DNA from: Nitrospiria bacterium
GTDB taxonomy: Bacteria > Nitrospirota > Nitrospiria > DASWJH01
Length of the DNA stretch: 56,404 nt
Assembly (NCBI GenBank): GCA_036397255.1
Contig: DASWJH010000076.1
Location: 1-56,404 of the forward strand
Direction of reading: 5' to 3'
A model generated the notes under the pieces. It did no database searches. It was given only the letters and a program-made list of their open reading frames with translations, and had not been told where the DNA came from. Positions 1 to 9,470 of this stretch are shown here, in pieces. Position 1 is the stretch's first letter, and every line of letters begins with the position of its first letter. The position numbers were made by a program, and so were the translations under genes.

Positions 1-4
1 GGGG

Positions 5-61
5 CCTGGATTTCCGCTTTCCCCTGCCTGCAAGTGCCCGCCGGACAGACGGGTAATGACG
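5..61. repeat. interspersed palindromic repeat, copy 1 (imperfect)
   Basis: Starts with CCTGGATTTCCGC and ends with GGGTAATGACG. Between these lies the imperfect inverted element TGCCCGCCGGACAGACGGG. The same framework (CCTGGATTCC ... GGGAATGACGG) recurs at 103-157 and, in a short form, at 21873-21900. Such elements are typical intergenic repeats scattered through many bacterial chromosomes. They are non-coding, so the short open frame across them (34-288) is not treated as a gene. Confidence 0.6.
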
Positions 62-102
62 AAATTTACCCACTCACTTCCACGATGAGCCAGAAATTAA
101 AT

Positions 103-157
103 CCTGGATTCCTGCCTGCCGGACAGGCGGGCCCGATAAAATCACACGGGAATGACG
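103..157. repeat. interspersed palindromic repeat, copy 2
   Basis: Begins CCTGGATTCCTGCC and ends CGGGAATGACGG, with an internal hairpin of CCTGCC...GGCAGG type (CCTGCCGGACAGGCGGG). It lies 42 bp after copy 1 in the same orientation. The A-rich stretch that follows (about 165-240) contains repeated AAACAAG/AAACCA-type words but no recognisable gene. Confidence 0.6.
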
Positions 158-272
158 GCATTACAAAAAAAGATCAATTAGAAAAACGAAACAAACCAGA
201 AAAACAAGTTGAACCAGACAAACAAGACAAACCAAATAGGCAAGAGGAGGGAAGGGGGGAATGTAGGAAGAT

Positions 273-318
273 AAAAAAACTCCGCTAACCCATTCATGGC
301 TGTTAGCGGAGTTTTTTT
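273..318 (-). terminator. bidirectional intrinsic terminator after tRNA-fMet
   Basis: A perfect 10-bp stem (CTCCGCTAAC at 280-289 with GTTAGCGGAG at 302-311) has a 12-nt loop. It is flanked by seven A residues on the left and about seven T residues on the right, so it can terminate transcription from both sides. On the minus strand it lies about 36 nt after the tRNA 3' end and would close that transcript. On the plus strand it would end whatever enters from the left edge. Confidence 0.85.
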
Positions 319-347
319 AGAAGAAACAGGATATGGAAAAATACCGT

Positions 348-424
<77 letters not shown>

Positions 425-430
425 CTATGG

Positions 431-460
431 ATGCTAACACTGACCTATTTTTGGTGTCAA
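431..460 (-). promoter_or_regulatory. promoter for tRNA-fMet
   Basis: On the minus strand a perfect -35 TTGACA (455-460) is followed by an 18-bp spacer and TAGCAT (431-436, 4 of 6 matches). A start 6-7 nt beyond the -10 box falls at or next to the first base of the tRNA (424), leaving little or no 5' leader. This is inferred from sequence; no start site has been measured. Confidence 0.6.
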
Positions 461-515
461 GCTTTTTCTGAAGGATTGCCTTTAAAAAGAATAACATATG
501 TTCAATTTGCGTTTC

Positions 516-1958
516 CTATTTTGCAAGGGAACCTACCCCTACCCCGGAAATTAGATATTTCAAATCTTCATCATCAAAGGTAATCCCTAACCCCCCAAAA
601 GGAGTGCTTAATTCCGGGTTCATCAGATTGTCCCACCCGCCTTGAATGAACACATATTTAAAAAAACTATAGCTCAAGGTTGTTTTCAATCTGGGATTGG
701 GCATTTGGGGATCCTCGCTGTCTACATCCCAAAGATCGAGACTTACCCGTAATCGCTTATCAAAGAGTTGATAATCCGCACCCCCACCAAATGTATTTTC
801 CATCAACCCTAACCTGAGGTCTACTCCATAAAACCTTTTACCGAAAAGAAGATTGAATTTAATTTTGTTGGATACTTCTAAATTGGTGATTGTGGTTGTC
901 ACACCACCTACAGTGGTCACGTTGGTGGTTTCCCTGAATCTTCCCCGGGGATCATCTGTAACTTCTAAAAGATAGAATTTATCCTCGCTGGGTTGAAGTT
1001 TAAGTGAGAAATATCCTTTGTTCTTTTTTTCTGAAAACTGGTATTCATGGCGGAATCCAATGACGGTTTTGAATCGTTCGAAACGTTGGACGGCATTTCC
1101 GAGTCCTTCCAATGTGGTGTTCAGGTTTTCGTAGGCCTTATCGTCGGAAAATAGTTTGCCAATGGTGCCTTCCCCCTCCTCAACTCGCTTGGTGATTTTT
1201 TTAAGGTTTTCTAAACTTTTTTCAAGATTGTCATATACCCCTTCTTCCGTAAGGAGTTTCCCGAGGGTTCCCTCTCCCTTCTCCAATCGCGCGACCACTT
1301 TGTTGAGACTTTCAACCAGTTTTGGGGTTTCTTCCTTAACAAAGGAGGAGAACTCCTCAAAATTATCCATTGTTTTTGAAAATGCCTCTTTGTTTTCTTT
1401 GAGTGTGAGGTTTAGGGTTTTGCTTAATTCCCGTATGTTGGCCACAATGTCCTTGAGTGACTCTTTACCCGGTTTGTTTCCGAGCACTTCCCGGAAGGTG
1501 GAGGTTACCATTTTGATATCCTCAGCAATAGCACTGAATTGTTCGATCAGTTTGTCTAAATCGGCTGCTTTTGCACTCTGCTCCATTTGATCCTGGTCTT
1601 GGAGGAATTCTGCTTCTTCCCCTGGGATAATCTCCAAATATTTCTCCCCTAACAGCCCCTCAGCCCGGAGAACCGCTTTTGCCCCGCGCCGGATTTGTAT
1701 TTCGGGTTTTATTCTTATAAGGACTCGGGCCTTTCCATCGGAAAGATTGATTTGTTCTACCTTTCCGACTTCTACACCCGCAATCCTAACGGGGGATTTA
1801 ATATCCAATCCTGCGGCGGAATCCAATAAGGCCTTGATTTCATACCCCTCGGGTTTTCCCCATTTAAAATTACCAATGGTGAAGGTCATGTAGGTGAGGA
1901 AGATGATGCCTAATATGACCGCTAGTCCAACTTTTGCTTCCGTGGTGAATTTTCCCAC
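516..1958 (-). CDS. mlaD: MCE-family lipid transport protein MlaD, long form with C-terminal beta-rich domain
   Basis: This is the periplasmic substrate-binding subunit of the Mla ABC system, which moves phospholipids between the inner and outer membranes. Residues 9-29 form one membrane anchor. Residues 38-115 are the MCE domain (LLDSAAGL, VRIAGVEVGKV, LRAEGLLGEKYLEI). Residues 125-292 are helical and hold a tandem motif (KGEGTLGKLL near 228 and EGEGTIGKLF near 261). Residues 295-480 are rich in alternating polar/hydrophobic strands and end in a strand-like segment, suggesting an outer-membrane barrel. At 480 aa it is far longer than E. coli MlaD (about 183 aa). The start is GTG at 1958. It is the last gene of the mlaE-mlaF-mlaD operon. 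The barrel assignment is inference; the MCE assignment is secure. Confidence 0.9.
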   Translation of the reverse strand: MGKFTTEAKVGLAVILGIIFLTYMTFTIGNFKWGKPEGYEIKALLDSAAGLDIKSPVRIAGVEVGKVEQINLSDGKARVLIRIKPEIQIRRGAKAVLRAEGLLGEKYLEIIPGEEAEFLQDQDQMEQSAKAADLDKLIEQFSAIAEDIKMVTSTFREVLGNKPGKESLKDIVANIRELSKTLNLTLKENKEAFSKTMDNFEEFSSFVKEETPKLVESLNKVVARLEKGEGTLGKLLTEEGVYDNLEKSLENLKKITKRVEEGEGTIGKLFSDDKAYENLNTTLEGLGNAVQRFERFKTVIGFRHEYQFSEKKNKGYFSLKLQPSEDKFYLLEVTDDPRGRFRETTNVTTVGGVTTTITNLEVSNKIKFNLLFGKRFYGVDLRLGLMENTFGGGADYQLFDKRLRVSLDLWDVDSEDPQMPNPRLKTTLSYSFFKYVFIQGGWDNLMNPELSTPFGGLGITFDDEDLKYLISGVGVGSLAK

Positions 1959-1984
1959 TCGGGCACTAACCCCCTAGAAAGGTT

Positions 1985-2731
1985 TTAGTTTGCTGTAATC
2001 GGTCCAATTGCGCTTCCGGTGACAAATTGATGAACAATTGGGTTTTTGCTCTCCCTTATTTCCTCTGGAGTTCCAGTTTCCTCGATCTTTCCCAAATAGA
2101 GCATGGCGATCCGATCTGCAATTTTATAGGCACTGACCATATCATGGGTAATGGCAATGGAGGTGATTTTCAGTTGCTCTTTGAGTTTAATAATGAGTTC
2201 ATTGATGACATCGGCCATGATTGGGTCCAACCCGGTGGTGGGTTCGTCATATAGTAAAATTCGGGGTTCTGCCGCAATGGCCCGGGCAAGACCGACCCGT
2301 TTTTTCATTCCCCCCGAGAGTTCTGAAGGCATTAAGTTCTCAACGTCCTTTAAACCCACCATGGCGAGTTTCTCCTTGGCAATGGTTTTGATCTCGGTAT
2401 CGTTCAGAGTCCCGTGCTGCTTGAGACTAAATCCTACGTTTTCCCAAACCATCAGGGAATCGAATAATGCGGCATATTGAAAAAGCATTCCAAATTTTCT
2501 TCGGAGGGTGTTAAGGCGTTTATCGTCCAACCGGGAGACATCTTCCCCTTCAACTATTATTTTTCCTTTGTCCGGGGTGAGGAGGCCGATGATGTGTTTT
2601 AAAAGTACACTTTTACCCGAACCACTTCCCCCGATGATGACCATGGTTTCCCCTTCGCGGATGTCCAGGTTGGCACCCTGAAGGACAGGTTTATGGTTAA
2701 AGGATTTATAAACCTCCTGAACTTGGATCAT
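1985..2731 (-). CDS. mlaF: Mla-type ABC transporter ATP-binding protein
   Basis: Cytoplasmic ATPase that powers the MlaE/MlaD lipid transporter. In the 250-aa frame read from 2737, Walker A is GGSGSGKS (36-43), the ABC signature is LSGGM (140-144), Walker B is ILLYDEP (about 160-166), and the switch histidine lies in ITHDM. Length is normal for MlaF. The frame can be read from a TTG at 2737, but the ATG at 2731 (protein begins MIQVQEVY) is a better start and gives 248 aa. It lies 20 bp after mlaE and 26 bp before mlaD, all on the same strand. Confidence 0.93.
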   Translation of the reverse strand: MIQVQEVYKSFNHKPVLQGANLDIREGETMVIIGGSGSGKSVLLKHIIGLLTPDKGKIIVEGEDVSRLDDKRLNTLRRKFGMLFQYAALFDSLMVWENVGFSLKQHGTLNDTEIKTIAKEKLAMVGLKDVENLMPSELSGGMKKRVGLARAIAAEPRILLYDEPTTGLDPIMADVINELIIKLKEQLKITSIAITHDMVSAYKIADRIAMLYLGKIEETGTPEEIRESKNPIVHQFVTGSAIGPITAN

Positions 2732-2751
2732 CTGCAACGGTGGTTTACCCC

Positions 2752-3519
2752 CTAAAAAAGAATGGCAGTCAGGAAATAGTCAGAGATTAATATCAGCATG
2801 GAGGAAATGACGACTGCGCCAGTGGTGGCTCGGCCCACCCCCTCAGCCCCTCCTTCGGTGTTAAACCCTTTGTAACAGCTAATGGTAGAAATAATCAGCC
2901 CAAACACCAGGGCCTTGAGGATCCCTCCATAGATATCCCCCAATTCCAGGAAGTCAGTGGTGCGCCGAAGGTAGATGGTGGGATTGACATCCAAGACCTG
3001 AACGGAGACAAAATACCCTCCCGTGATCCCGATAAGGTCTGAAAAAATCGTTAAAACGGGAAGCATGATTATGGCAGAAATAACTCTGGGAACAATTAGG
3101 TATTTGATTGGATTCACGGCCATGGTGGTAAGGGCATCTACCTGTTCGGTGACTTTCATGGTTCCTAATTCCGCGGCCATGGATGCCCCGGCCCGTCCGG
3201 CAACAATTAGGCCCGTTAAAACAGGTCCCAGTTCCCGTGTCATGGAGAGGGCCACCACAGTTCCCACCAAACTCTCGGCGTTAAACCGCCTAAATCCATT
3301 GTAACTTTGAAGGGCCAAGACCATTCCGGTGGAGATGGCCGTAATTAAAACCACCGGGATGGAATTTACCCCGATATTCTCCATCTGCTTGATGATCAAA
3401 CGTAAATTTAAAGGAGGGATAAAGCTTAGGCGGAGGGAATCCCAAAAAAGTCTTGAGATTCGACCGATTTCTTCAAAGAAAAAAGAGGTTTGGGCTCCAA
3501 GGAGCTCAAGCCAGTGCAT
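2752..3519 (-). CDS. mlaE: Mla-type ABC transporter permease
   Basis: Inner-membrane permease of the phospholipid transporter (MlaE/YrbE family). It has the family's usual length (255 aa), about five or six hydrophobic segments, and the characteristic stretch ELGPVLTGLIVAGRAGASMAAELGTM around residues 95-120. The ATG at 3519 is preceded by AAAGGA at a 4-5 nt distance. It is first in the operon mlaE-mlaF-mlaD. No mlaC or mlaB gene is seen here, which fits a system whose MlaD itself might reach the outer membrane. Confidence 0.93.
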   Translation of the reverse strand: MHWLELLGAQTSFFFEEIGRISRLFWDSLRLSFIPPLNLRLIIKQMENIGVNSIPVVLITAISTGMVLALQSYNGFRRFNAESLVGTVVALSMTRELGPVLTGLIVAGRAGASMAAELGTMKVTEQVDALTTMAVNPIKYLIVPRVISAIIMLPVLTIFSDLIGITGGYFVSVQVLDVNPTIYLRRTTDFLELGDIYGGILKALVFGLIISTISCYKGFNTEGGAEGVGRATTGAVVISSMLILISDYFLTAILF

Positions 3520-3918
3520 GATGTCCTTTACTCATTCCGGTTCCAGACCCCGAAAAGTTGGCTTGAATTGTTCTCTTGCAATGGATTATGATTTCTTCTA
3601 ACCAATAGGGGTTTCCCAAGGTAAGATATATTTTAGGAAAACATTAGACACCATTTATGGATTGAATTCAATGAAAAGTTAAAATCCCAGAGGGAGTAAG
3701 TGATTGAAAAGGGGAGAGAAGTGGGGTTTAATACCCCGTTGACAAAGGGTTCGGGTTGGTGCTAAATTAAACTCAGTTTTCCCGTCGTGTTTCCCTCATC
3801 AGGTTGACAAAACGAATCAGTTCGAATATCCATAACTATATTAGAATTTTGGTCTTTTTTTTTAATCATTGGCTCCTTAATTTGAGATAGAACCCATAAG
3901 GCCTCAAGAGGATAGCGT
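3520..3918. other. divergent intergenic region (mlaE / bifunctional nuclease)
   Basis: About 400 bp without a gene. Two exact TTGACA boxes face right (3739-3744 and 3804-3809), but neither has a good -10 partner. The best are CTAAAT/TAAATT after the first, and TATCCA 17 bp after the second. I see no convincing promoter for mlaE on the minus strand and no RNA gene. Confidence 0.4.
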
Positions 3919-4374
3919 ATGTTCACCCAAATGAAAGTCCGAGGTTTGATGTTTGATCCCTACAACAATGCTTATATTGTCATTTTAAGGGATGAGGAAA
4001 ATGTAGAGGTTTTGCCCATTTGGGTAGGAAAATCAGAGGCAAATGCCATTAGTTTGGCCCTTGAAGGTGTTTTTTCACCCCGCCCTATGACCCATGATCT
4101 CATCAAAAATATCCTAGATTCCTTGAATGCCAAGGTGATCAGTATTGTTGTGACGGATCTAAAGGAAAGCACCTATTTTGCCAAAATTCACCTCATGTTT
4201 AATGATTCAGAATTTTCAATAGATTCAAGGCCTAGTGACGCAATTGCGCTTGCTTTAAGGGCGGATGTCCCCATATTTGCCACGGAGGAGGTGATTAAGA
4301 AACACAGTTCCGAAGACCTTGACCGTTGGCTTGACAACCTCCGGCCTGAGGATTTTGGAAAATACGATGCTTAG
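3919..4374 (+). CDS. bifunctional nuclease (BFN/DUF151) domain protein, first copy
   Basis: A 151-aa single-domain protein of the BFN/DUF151 family, whose plant founder has been reported to have RNase and DNase activity. The conserved blocks are LPIWVGKSEANAI (about 32-44), PRPMTHDLIKNIL (about 54-66) and IDSRPSDAIALALR (about 101-114). The ATG follows AGAGGA at a 6-nt spacing. It is one of two BFN genes in a three-gene group with a JAMM protein (4424-4936) between them. Bacterial function is not established, so the nuclease role is only a family expectation. Confidence 0.88.
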   Translation: MFTQMKVRGLMFDPYNNAYIVILRDEENVEVLPIWVGKSEANAISLALEGVFSPRPMTHDLIKNILDSLNAKVISIVVTDLKESTYFAKIHLMFNDSEFSIDSRPSDAIALALRADVPIFATEEVIKKHSSEDLDRWLDNLRPEDFGKYDA

Positions 4375-4423
4375 GGTAGTATTTTAATTGATGAAAACAC
4401 CATCCAAACCCTGAAGCCTGGAG

Positions 4424-4936
4424 ATGCAAGTATATTTAAATGAAAATGTTTTTGTTGGGTTGGTTCTGTCCTCAGTGGAGGTCTATAAGAAGGAATGCTT
4501 TGGCCTTTTGCTGGGATACCGGACCCCTGAAAAATTTATTGTCGAACACGCCATTCCATACCAGAGCGTTCGGCGGGGCCATAATTGGACTGAACTAAGA
4601 AGCGATAAATGGAAAATTATTCAAGAAATTTTAAAAAACTTTCCCAAGCTGGATGTTATCGGAGACTTTCATTCCCATACGATGTATCGGGATATTAAGG
4701 CCCATGTTTCGTTAAGTAAAGATGATATTCACTATATGGAGGCTCATGAACTTCAAGTGGTTATAGCGGTGAATGAGAATAAAAGGACCCAAGAATGGTC
4801 TTATAATGCAGATAAAACCATTTCAGGGTCCATTGACCAATTTCATTTTAAAATCGCCGCCTATTATTTTCTCAATGGGGATAAGCAAGTCCAAAGACCT
4901 AGAATGGGAGAAATCGTCTGTCCCTTTGCCATTTGA
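4424..4936 (+). CDS. JAMM/MPN-domain metallopeptidase-like protein
   Basis: This 170-aa protein shows a JAMM zinc site: an upstream Glu in KECFGLLLGY (about residue 24), then DFHSHT (HxH, about 81-86), then SKDD (S-x-x-D) about ten residues on. In this fold those residues bind zinc and position the catalytic water in isopeptidases (deubiquitinase-like, RadC-like and sulfur-carrier-processing enzymes). No other domain and no signal peptide are visible. It lies 49 bp after one BFN gene and about 150 bp before the other, same strand. The true substrate is unknown. The spacing between HxH and SxxD is longer than in the classical motif, so activity is likely but not certain. Confidence 0.72.
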   Translation: MQVYLNENVFVGLVLSSVEVYKKECFGLLLGYRTPEKFIVEHAIPYQSVRRGHNWTELRSDKWKIIQEILKNFPKLDVIGDFHSHTMYRDIKAHVSLSKDDIHYMEAHELQVVIAVNENKRTQEWSYNADKTISGSIDQFHFKIAAYYFLNGDKQVQRPRMGEIVCPFAI

Positions 4937-5089
4937 TTTCAGAGGGAGAGAGGGTTTGTGTTTGCCCATCCTTCCTGAGTGTTTTTGAATTTTTACGTTT
5001 TCTTTCAAATTGAAATAGCGGTAGACTTGTTTTGGATTAAATCGTGATACTTATTCAGAAAGAAATTTTTGAGAATGAGAGAGGAAATA

Positions 5090-5536
5090 ATGGAAATTAA
5101 ATTTAAGGTTTCAGGGGTCCTTTCTGACAAAGCTGAAGAGCAAATTGTTGTTTTAAAGGATGAGAAAAATCAGGAAACGTTTACCTTTTGGGTGGGGCCC
5201 GCGGAAGGAGATGCCATCCGCTTTGTGTTGGACCGTGTAAACCCTTCCCGTCCGATGAGTCATGACCTGCTTGGCAATTTATTAGATCAGTTTTCAATTA
5301 AGGTCTCAAAGGTGGTTATCCACGATATGAAGAATGCCACTTACTTTGCTCGTATTTACTTGACCAATAAAGTAGGAGGAGAATTAGTCATTGATTCGAG
5401 GCCCAGTGATGCCATTGCCCTTGCCTTGCGAACCCATTCACCCATTTTTGTTGATTCCGAAGTGCTAAAAAAAGGGAACCGTGACAGCATTGATGGATTG
5501 CTTGAGAAGTATAATGTGAATAAGCTTGAGGGTTAA
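5090..5536 (+). CDS. bifunctional nuclease (BFN/DUF151) domain protein, second copy
   Basis: Paralogue of the protein at 3919-4374, with the same blocks: FWVGPAEGDAI, SRPMSHDLLGNLL and IDSRPSDAIALALR. The frame extends upstream to a TTG at 5069 and an ATG at 5075. The ATG at 5090 (protein MEIKFKVSG) has GAGG at a 5-nt spacing and matches the length of the first copy, giving 148 aa. The two copies are clearly diverged, so the duplication is old. It is followed about 30 bp later by the promoter of the thiamine operon. Confidence 0.86.
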   Translation: MEIKFKVSGVLSDKAEEQIVVLKDEKNQETFTFWVGPAEGDAIRFVLDRVNPSRPMSHDLLGNLLDQFSIKVSKVVIHDMKNATYFARIYLTNKVGGELVIDSRPSDAIALALRTHSPIFVDSEVLKKGNRDSIDGLLEKYNVNKLEG

Positions 5537-5565
5537 AATATAAATTTTGAGAGGGTAAATCCCTA

Positions 5566-5595
5566 TTGACAAGAGGGAAATAGCTTTACTATACT
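5566..5595 (+). promoter_or_regulatory. sigma-70-type promoter of the thiC operon
   Basis: TTGACA (5566-5571), 18-bp spacer, TATACT (5590-5595, 5 of 6 matches). The expected start site, about 5602, coincides with the 5' edge of the TPP riboswitch, which supports the assignment. Confidence 0.85.
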
Positions 5596-5602
5596 GAGTC
5601 TT

Positions 5603-5695
5603 ACGTTTACAGGGGTGCCAACCGGCTGAGAGCCCTAAGAGACAAAGGGGCAACCCATCGAACCTGACCTGGATAATGCCAGCGGAGGGATGAAT
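5603..5695 (+). promoter_or_regulatory. TPP riboswitch (THI element)
   Basis: The leader carries the conserved TPP aptamer words in order: GGGGTGCC, CTGAGAG, then ACCCATCGAACCTGA, CTGGATAATGCCAG and CGGAGGGA. Thiamine pyrophosphate binding would fold the aptamer. The terminator at 5711-5748 directly after it implies control by premature transcription termination of thiC-thi4, so the operon would be on only when thiamine is scarce. Aptamer identity is secure; the switching mode is inferred from the neighbouring hairpin. Confidence 0.96.
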
Positions 5696-5710
5696 GAATA
5701 AAGGAGTCCC

Positions 5711-5748
5711 AAAAAAACCGCACCACCAGGAGGGTGCGGTTTTTTTTT
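5711..5748 (+). terminator. intrinsic terminator of the TPP riboswitch expression platform
   Basis: CCGCACC (5718-5724) pairs with GGTGCGG (5733-5739), extended by A/T pairs, with an 8-nt loop and a run of nine or so T residues. It starts 16 bp after the aptamer core and ends 86 bp before the thiC start codon, as expected for a riboswitch-controlled attenuator. Confidence 0.9.
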
Positions 5749-5797
5749 GAAGAAAGATGCAATAGAAGGTTTTATCCCTTGGGGTCAACCCGAATGA

Positions 5798-7756
<1,959 letters not shown>

Positions 7757-7772
7757 ACGATCGGGTAGCAAC

Positions 7773-8582
7773 ATGGCTGAAAAAAATAAAAGAAGAGAGA
7801 TAGCGGGTTTGCGGGAAACTGATGTCACACGTCAAATCGCCAAAAGCTATTTTGAACAGTTCGACCGTTTGATCGAGAGTGATGTGATTGTTATTGGAGG
7901 GGGTCCCTCAGGGTTGATTTGTGCCCGGGATCTGGCCCTTTCCGGATTCCATGTGGTTCTGATTGAACAAATGGCTCACCTGGGCGGTGGCTTTTGGTCC
8001 GGAGGGTATCTAATGACCAAAGCAGCCATTGCCGCCCCCGCACAAGAAATCCTTTTAAAGTTAGGGGTGGATTGTCAGGAAAAGGCGAAAGACCTGTATA
8101 TTGTAGAGGCACCCCATGCCTGTGCAAAATTAATCGGGGCGGCTTATGATGCCGGGGTTCGGGTGATGAACCTTACCAAGGTGGTTGATTTAGTGGTTCG
8201 GGGAAAAACCCCATCGGTTCAGGGGGCGGTGGTCAATTGGTGGCCGGTGGAAGCGGCTGGGCATGATACGGTTCATGTGGATCCGATTGCTTTAGAGACA
8301 AAGATAGTGGTTGATGCCACCGGTCATGATGCCGTTGCCCTTCAGTATTTATCAAAGCGTGGACTGTTTCAAGAGGTCCCTGGAAACGGAGCCATGTGGG
8401 TGGCGGAATCAGAAGAACAGGTGATGCAAAAAACCGGTGAAGTATTCCCCAATCTTTTTGTGATAGGCCTTGCGGTGGCTGCCGTTTATGGAACCCCCCG
8501 GATGGGTCCTGCATTCGGATCCATGCTTCTTTCCGGCCGAAAAGGTGCGGACCTGGTCAAAAAAAAGCTCCTTCAAAAGTAA
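7773..8582 (+). CDS. thi4: sulfide-dependent thiazole synthase (Thi4 family, His-type active site)
   Basis: Makes the thiazole half of thiamine (ADP-thiazole) from NAD and glycine. The N-terminal dinucleotide-binding motif is VIGGGPSG (40-47), and the C-terminal block is RMGPAFGSMLLSG. In yeast Thi4 a cysteine (Cys205) before the M-D-P motif donates sulfur and inactivates the enzyme. Here the equivalent position is His168 in TVHVDP, as in methanogen Thi4 enzymes that use free sulfide catalytically. Length is 269 aa, typical of the archaeal/bacterial type. It sits 17 bp after thiC under the same riboswitch, so it would replace the ThiG/ThiS/ThiH route. No thiG, thiS or thiE is seen in this window. 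Confidence 0.93.
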   Translation: MAEKNKRREIAGLRETDVTRQIAKSYFEQFDRLIESDVIVIGGGPSGLICARDLALSGFHVVLIEQMAHLGGGFWSGGYLMTKAAIAAPAQEILLKLGVDCQEKAKDLYIVEAPHACAKLIGAAYDAGVRVMNLTKVVDLVVRGKTPSVQGAVVNWWPVEAAGHDTVHVDPIALETKIVVDATGHDAVALQYLSKRGLFQEVPGNGAMWVAESEEQVMQKTGEVFPNLFVIGLAVAAVYGTPRMGPAFGSMLLSGRKGADLVKKKLLQK

Positions 8583-8641
8583 CTCCACTTATTTGGGACC
8601 ATCCCAAAAAATAAAAATTTTATAGAAGTGATCGTTTAGAA

Positions 8642-9295
8642 ATGATTGAACCGGTTAGGCCGTTTTGTCCCCTCTGTTTTTGTGAGCAGATCTTTCCCCT
8701 TTCCCCCATTGATTTAAAAATCTACTTTCGATGTGAGGTCTGTGGACTTACCTTTTTATCTCCAGAGTTTTATCTGACCCCGGAAGCACAGAGATCCCGT
8801 TATGAAACCCATCAAAACAGTCCTTTCGATTCTCGATACCGGGAGTTTCTCAGTCGAATGACTGATTTCTTGATTCCCAAGCTGTTACCCGGGTGGGTAG
8901 GGCTTGATTATGGTTGTGGGCCAGGGCCTACCCTTTCGGTTATGTTGGAAGAAAAGGGATTCCAAATGAAAATTTATGACCCCTATTTTTTCCCCCAGAC
9001 CGATGTATTGACTGGGATCTATAATTTTATTACCTGCACGGAGACAGTGGAGCATTTCTTCCGGCCTGGAGATGAATTGGGCCGTTTGAACCAGCTTCTG
9101 CGAAAAGGGGGTTGGCTGGGAATAATGACCGAATTTTTAACCCCCGATCAACCTTTTCATTCATGGTGGTACCGCTTGGACCCCACCCACATTTGCTTTT
9201 GGAGTCGAGAAACAATGGTTTGGATTGCCCATCGGTTTGGATGGAACGTGGAATTTCCCAGAAAATCAGTTGCCTTGTTTCAAAAAGGGGTGTGA
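8642..9295 (+). CDS. class I SAM-dependent methyltransferase with N-terminal zinc ribbon
   Basis: A 217-aa protein. The SAM-binding motif I is GLDYGCGPG (about 87-95), followed by a Rossmann-like fold typical of the type 11/12 methyltransferases. The first 35 residues hold Cys9, Cys12, Cys31 and Cys34 in a CxxC...CxxC zinc-ribbon pattern. The pattern TCTETVEHF after the core (about 138) is the usual post-motif region. The substrate is unknown. It lies 60 bp after thi4, so it could belong to the same transcript, but nothing ties it to thiamine. Confidence 0.82.
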   Translation: MIEPVRPFCPLCFCEQIFPLSPIDLKIYFRCEVCGLTFLSPEFYLTPEAQRSRYETHQNSPFDSRYREFLSRMTDFLIPKLLPGWVGLDYGCGPGPTLSVMLEEKGFQMKIYDPYFFPQTDVLTGIYNFITCTETVEHFFRPGDELGRLNQLLRKGGWLGIMTEFLTPDQPFHSWWYRLDPTHICFWSRETMVWIAHRFGWNVEFPRKSVALFQKGV

Positions 9296-9334
9296 GCCTC
9301 CCGTTCCTGAAATTCAACTCTAAATTCCAAAAAT

Positions 9335-9364
9335 TTGACATATTTTAAAATTCAACGCTATACT
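9335..9364 (+). promoter_or_regulatory. promoter upstream of the DUF1015 gene
   Basis: TTGACA (9335-9340), 18-bp spacer, TATACT (9359-9364): the same two hexamers and spacing as the thiC promoter. The start codon of the next gene is about 100 bp downstream. Confidence 0.82.
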
Positions 9365-9470
9365 TTAACCCCGATTATAGAAATTCATCCGTTGTTCGAC
9401 GGAATGGGTTTGATCCATTTTTCATTTTTTGAAGAAGATTTTTTTTTGAATCTATAGGAGGAATTTTTAA

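Noticed and set aside
34-288. 84-aa open frame over the left-edge repeats
   Set aside because: It lies on palindromic repeats and an A-rich tract, has no Shine-Dalgarno and low-complexity sequence.
3739-3832. Two TTGACA boxes as promoters for the first bifunctional nuclease gene
   Set aside because: Neither has a -10 box of acceptable quality at 16-18 bp, so I report them only as intergenic content.
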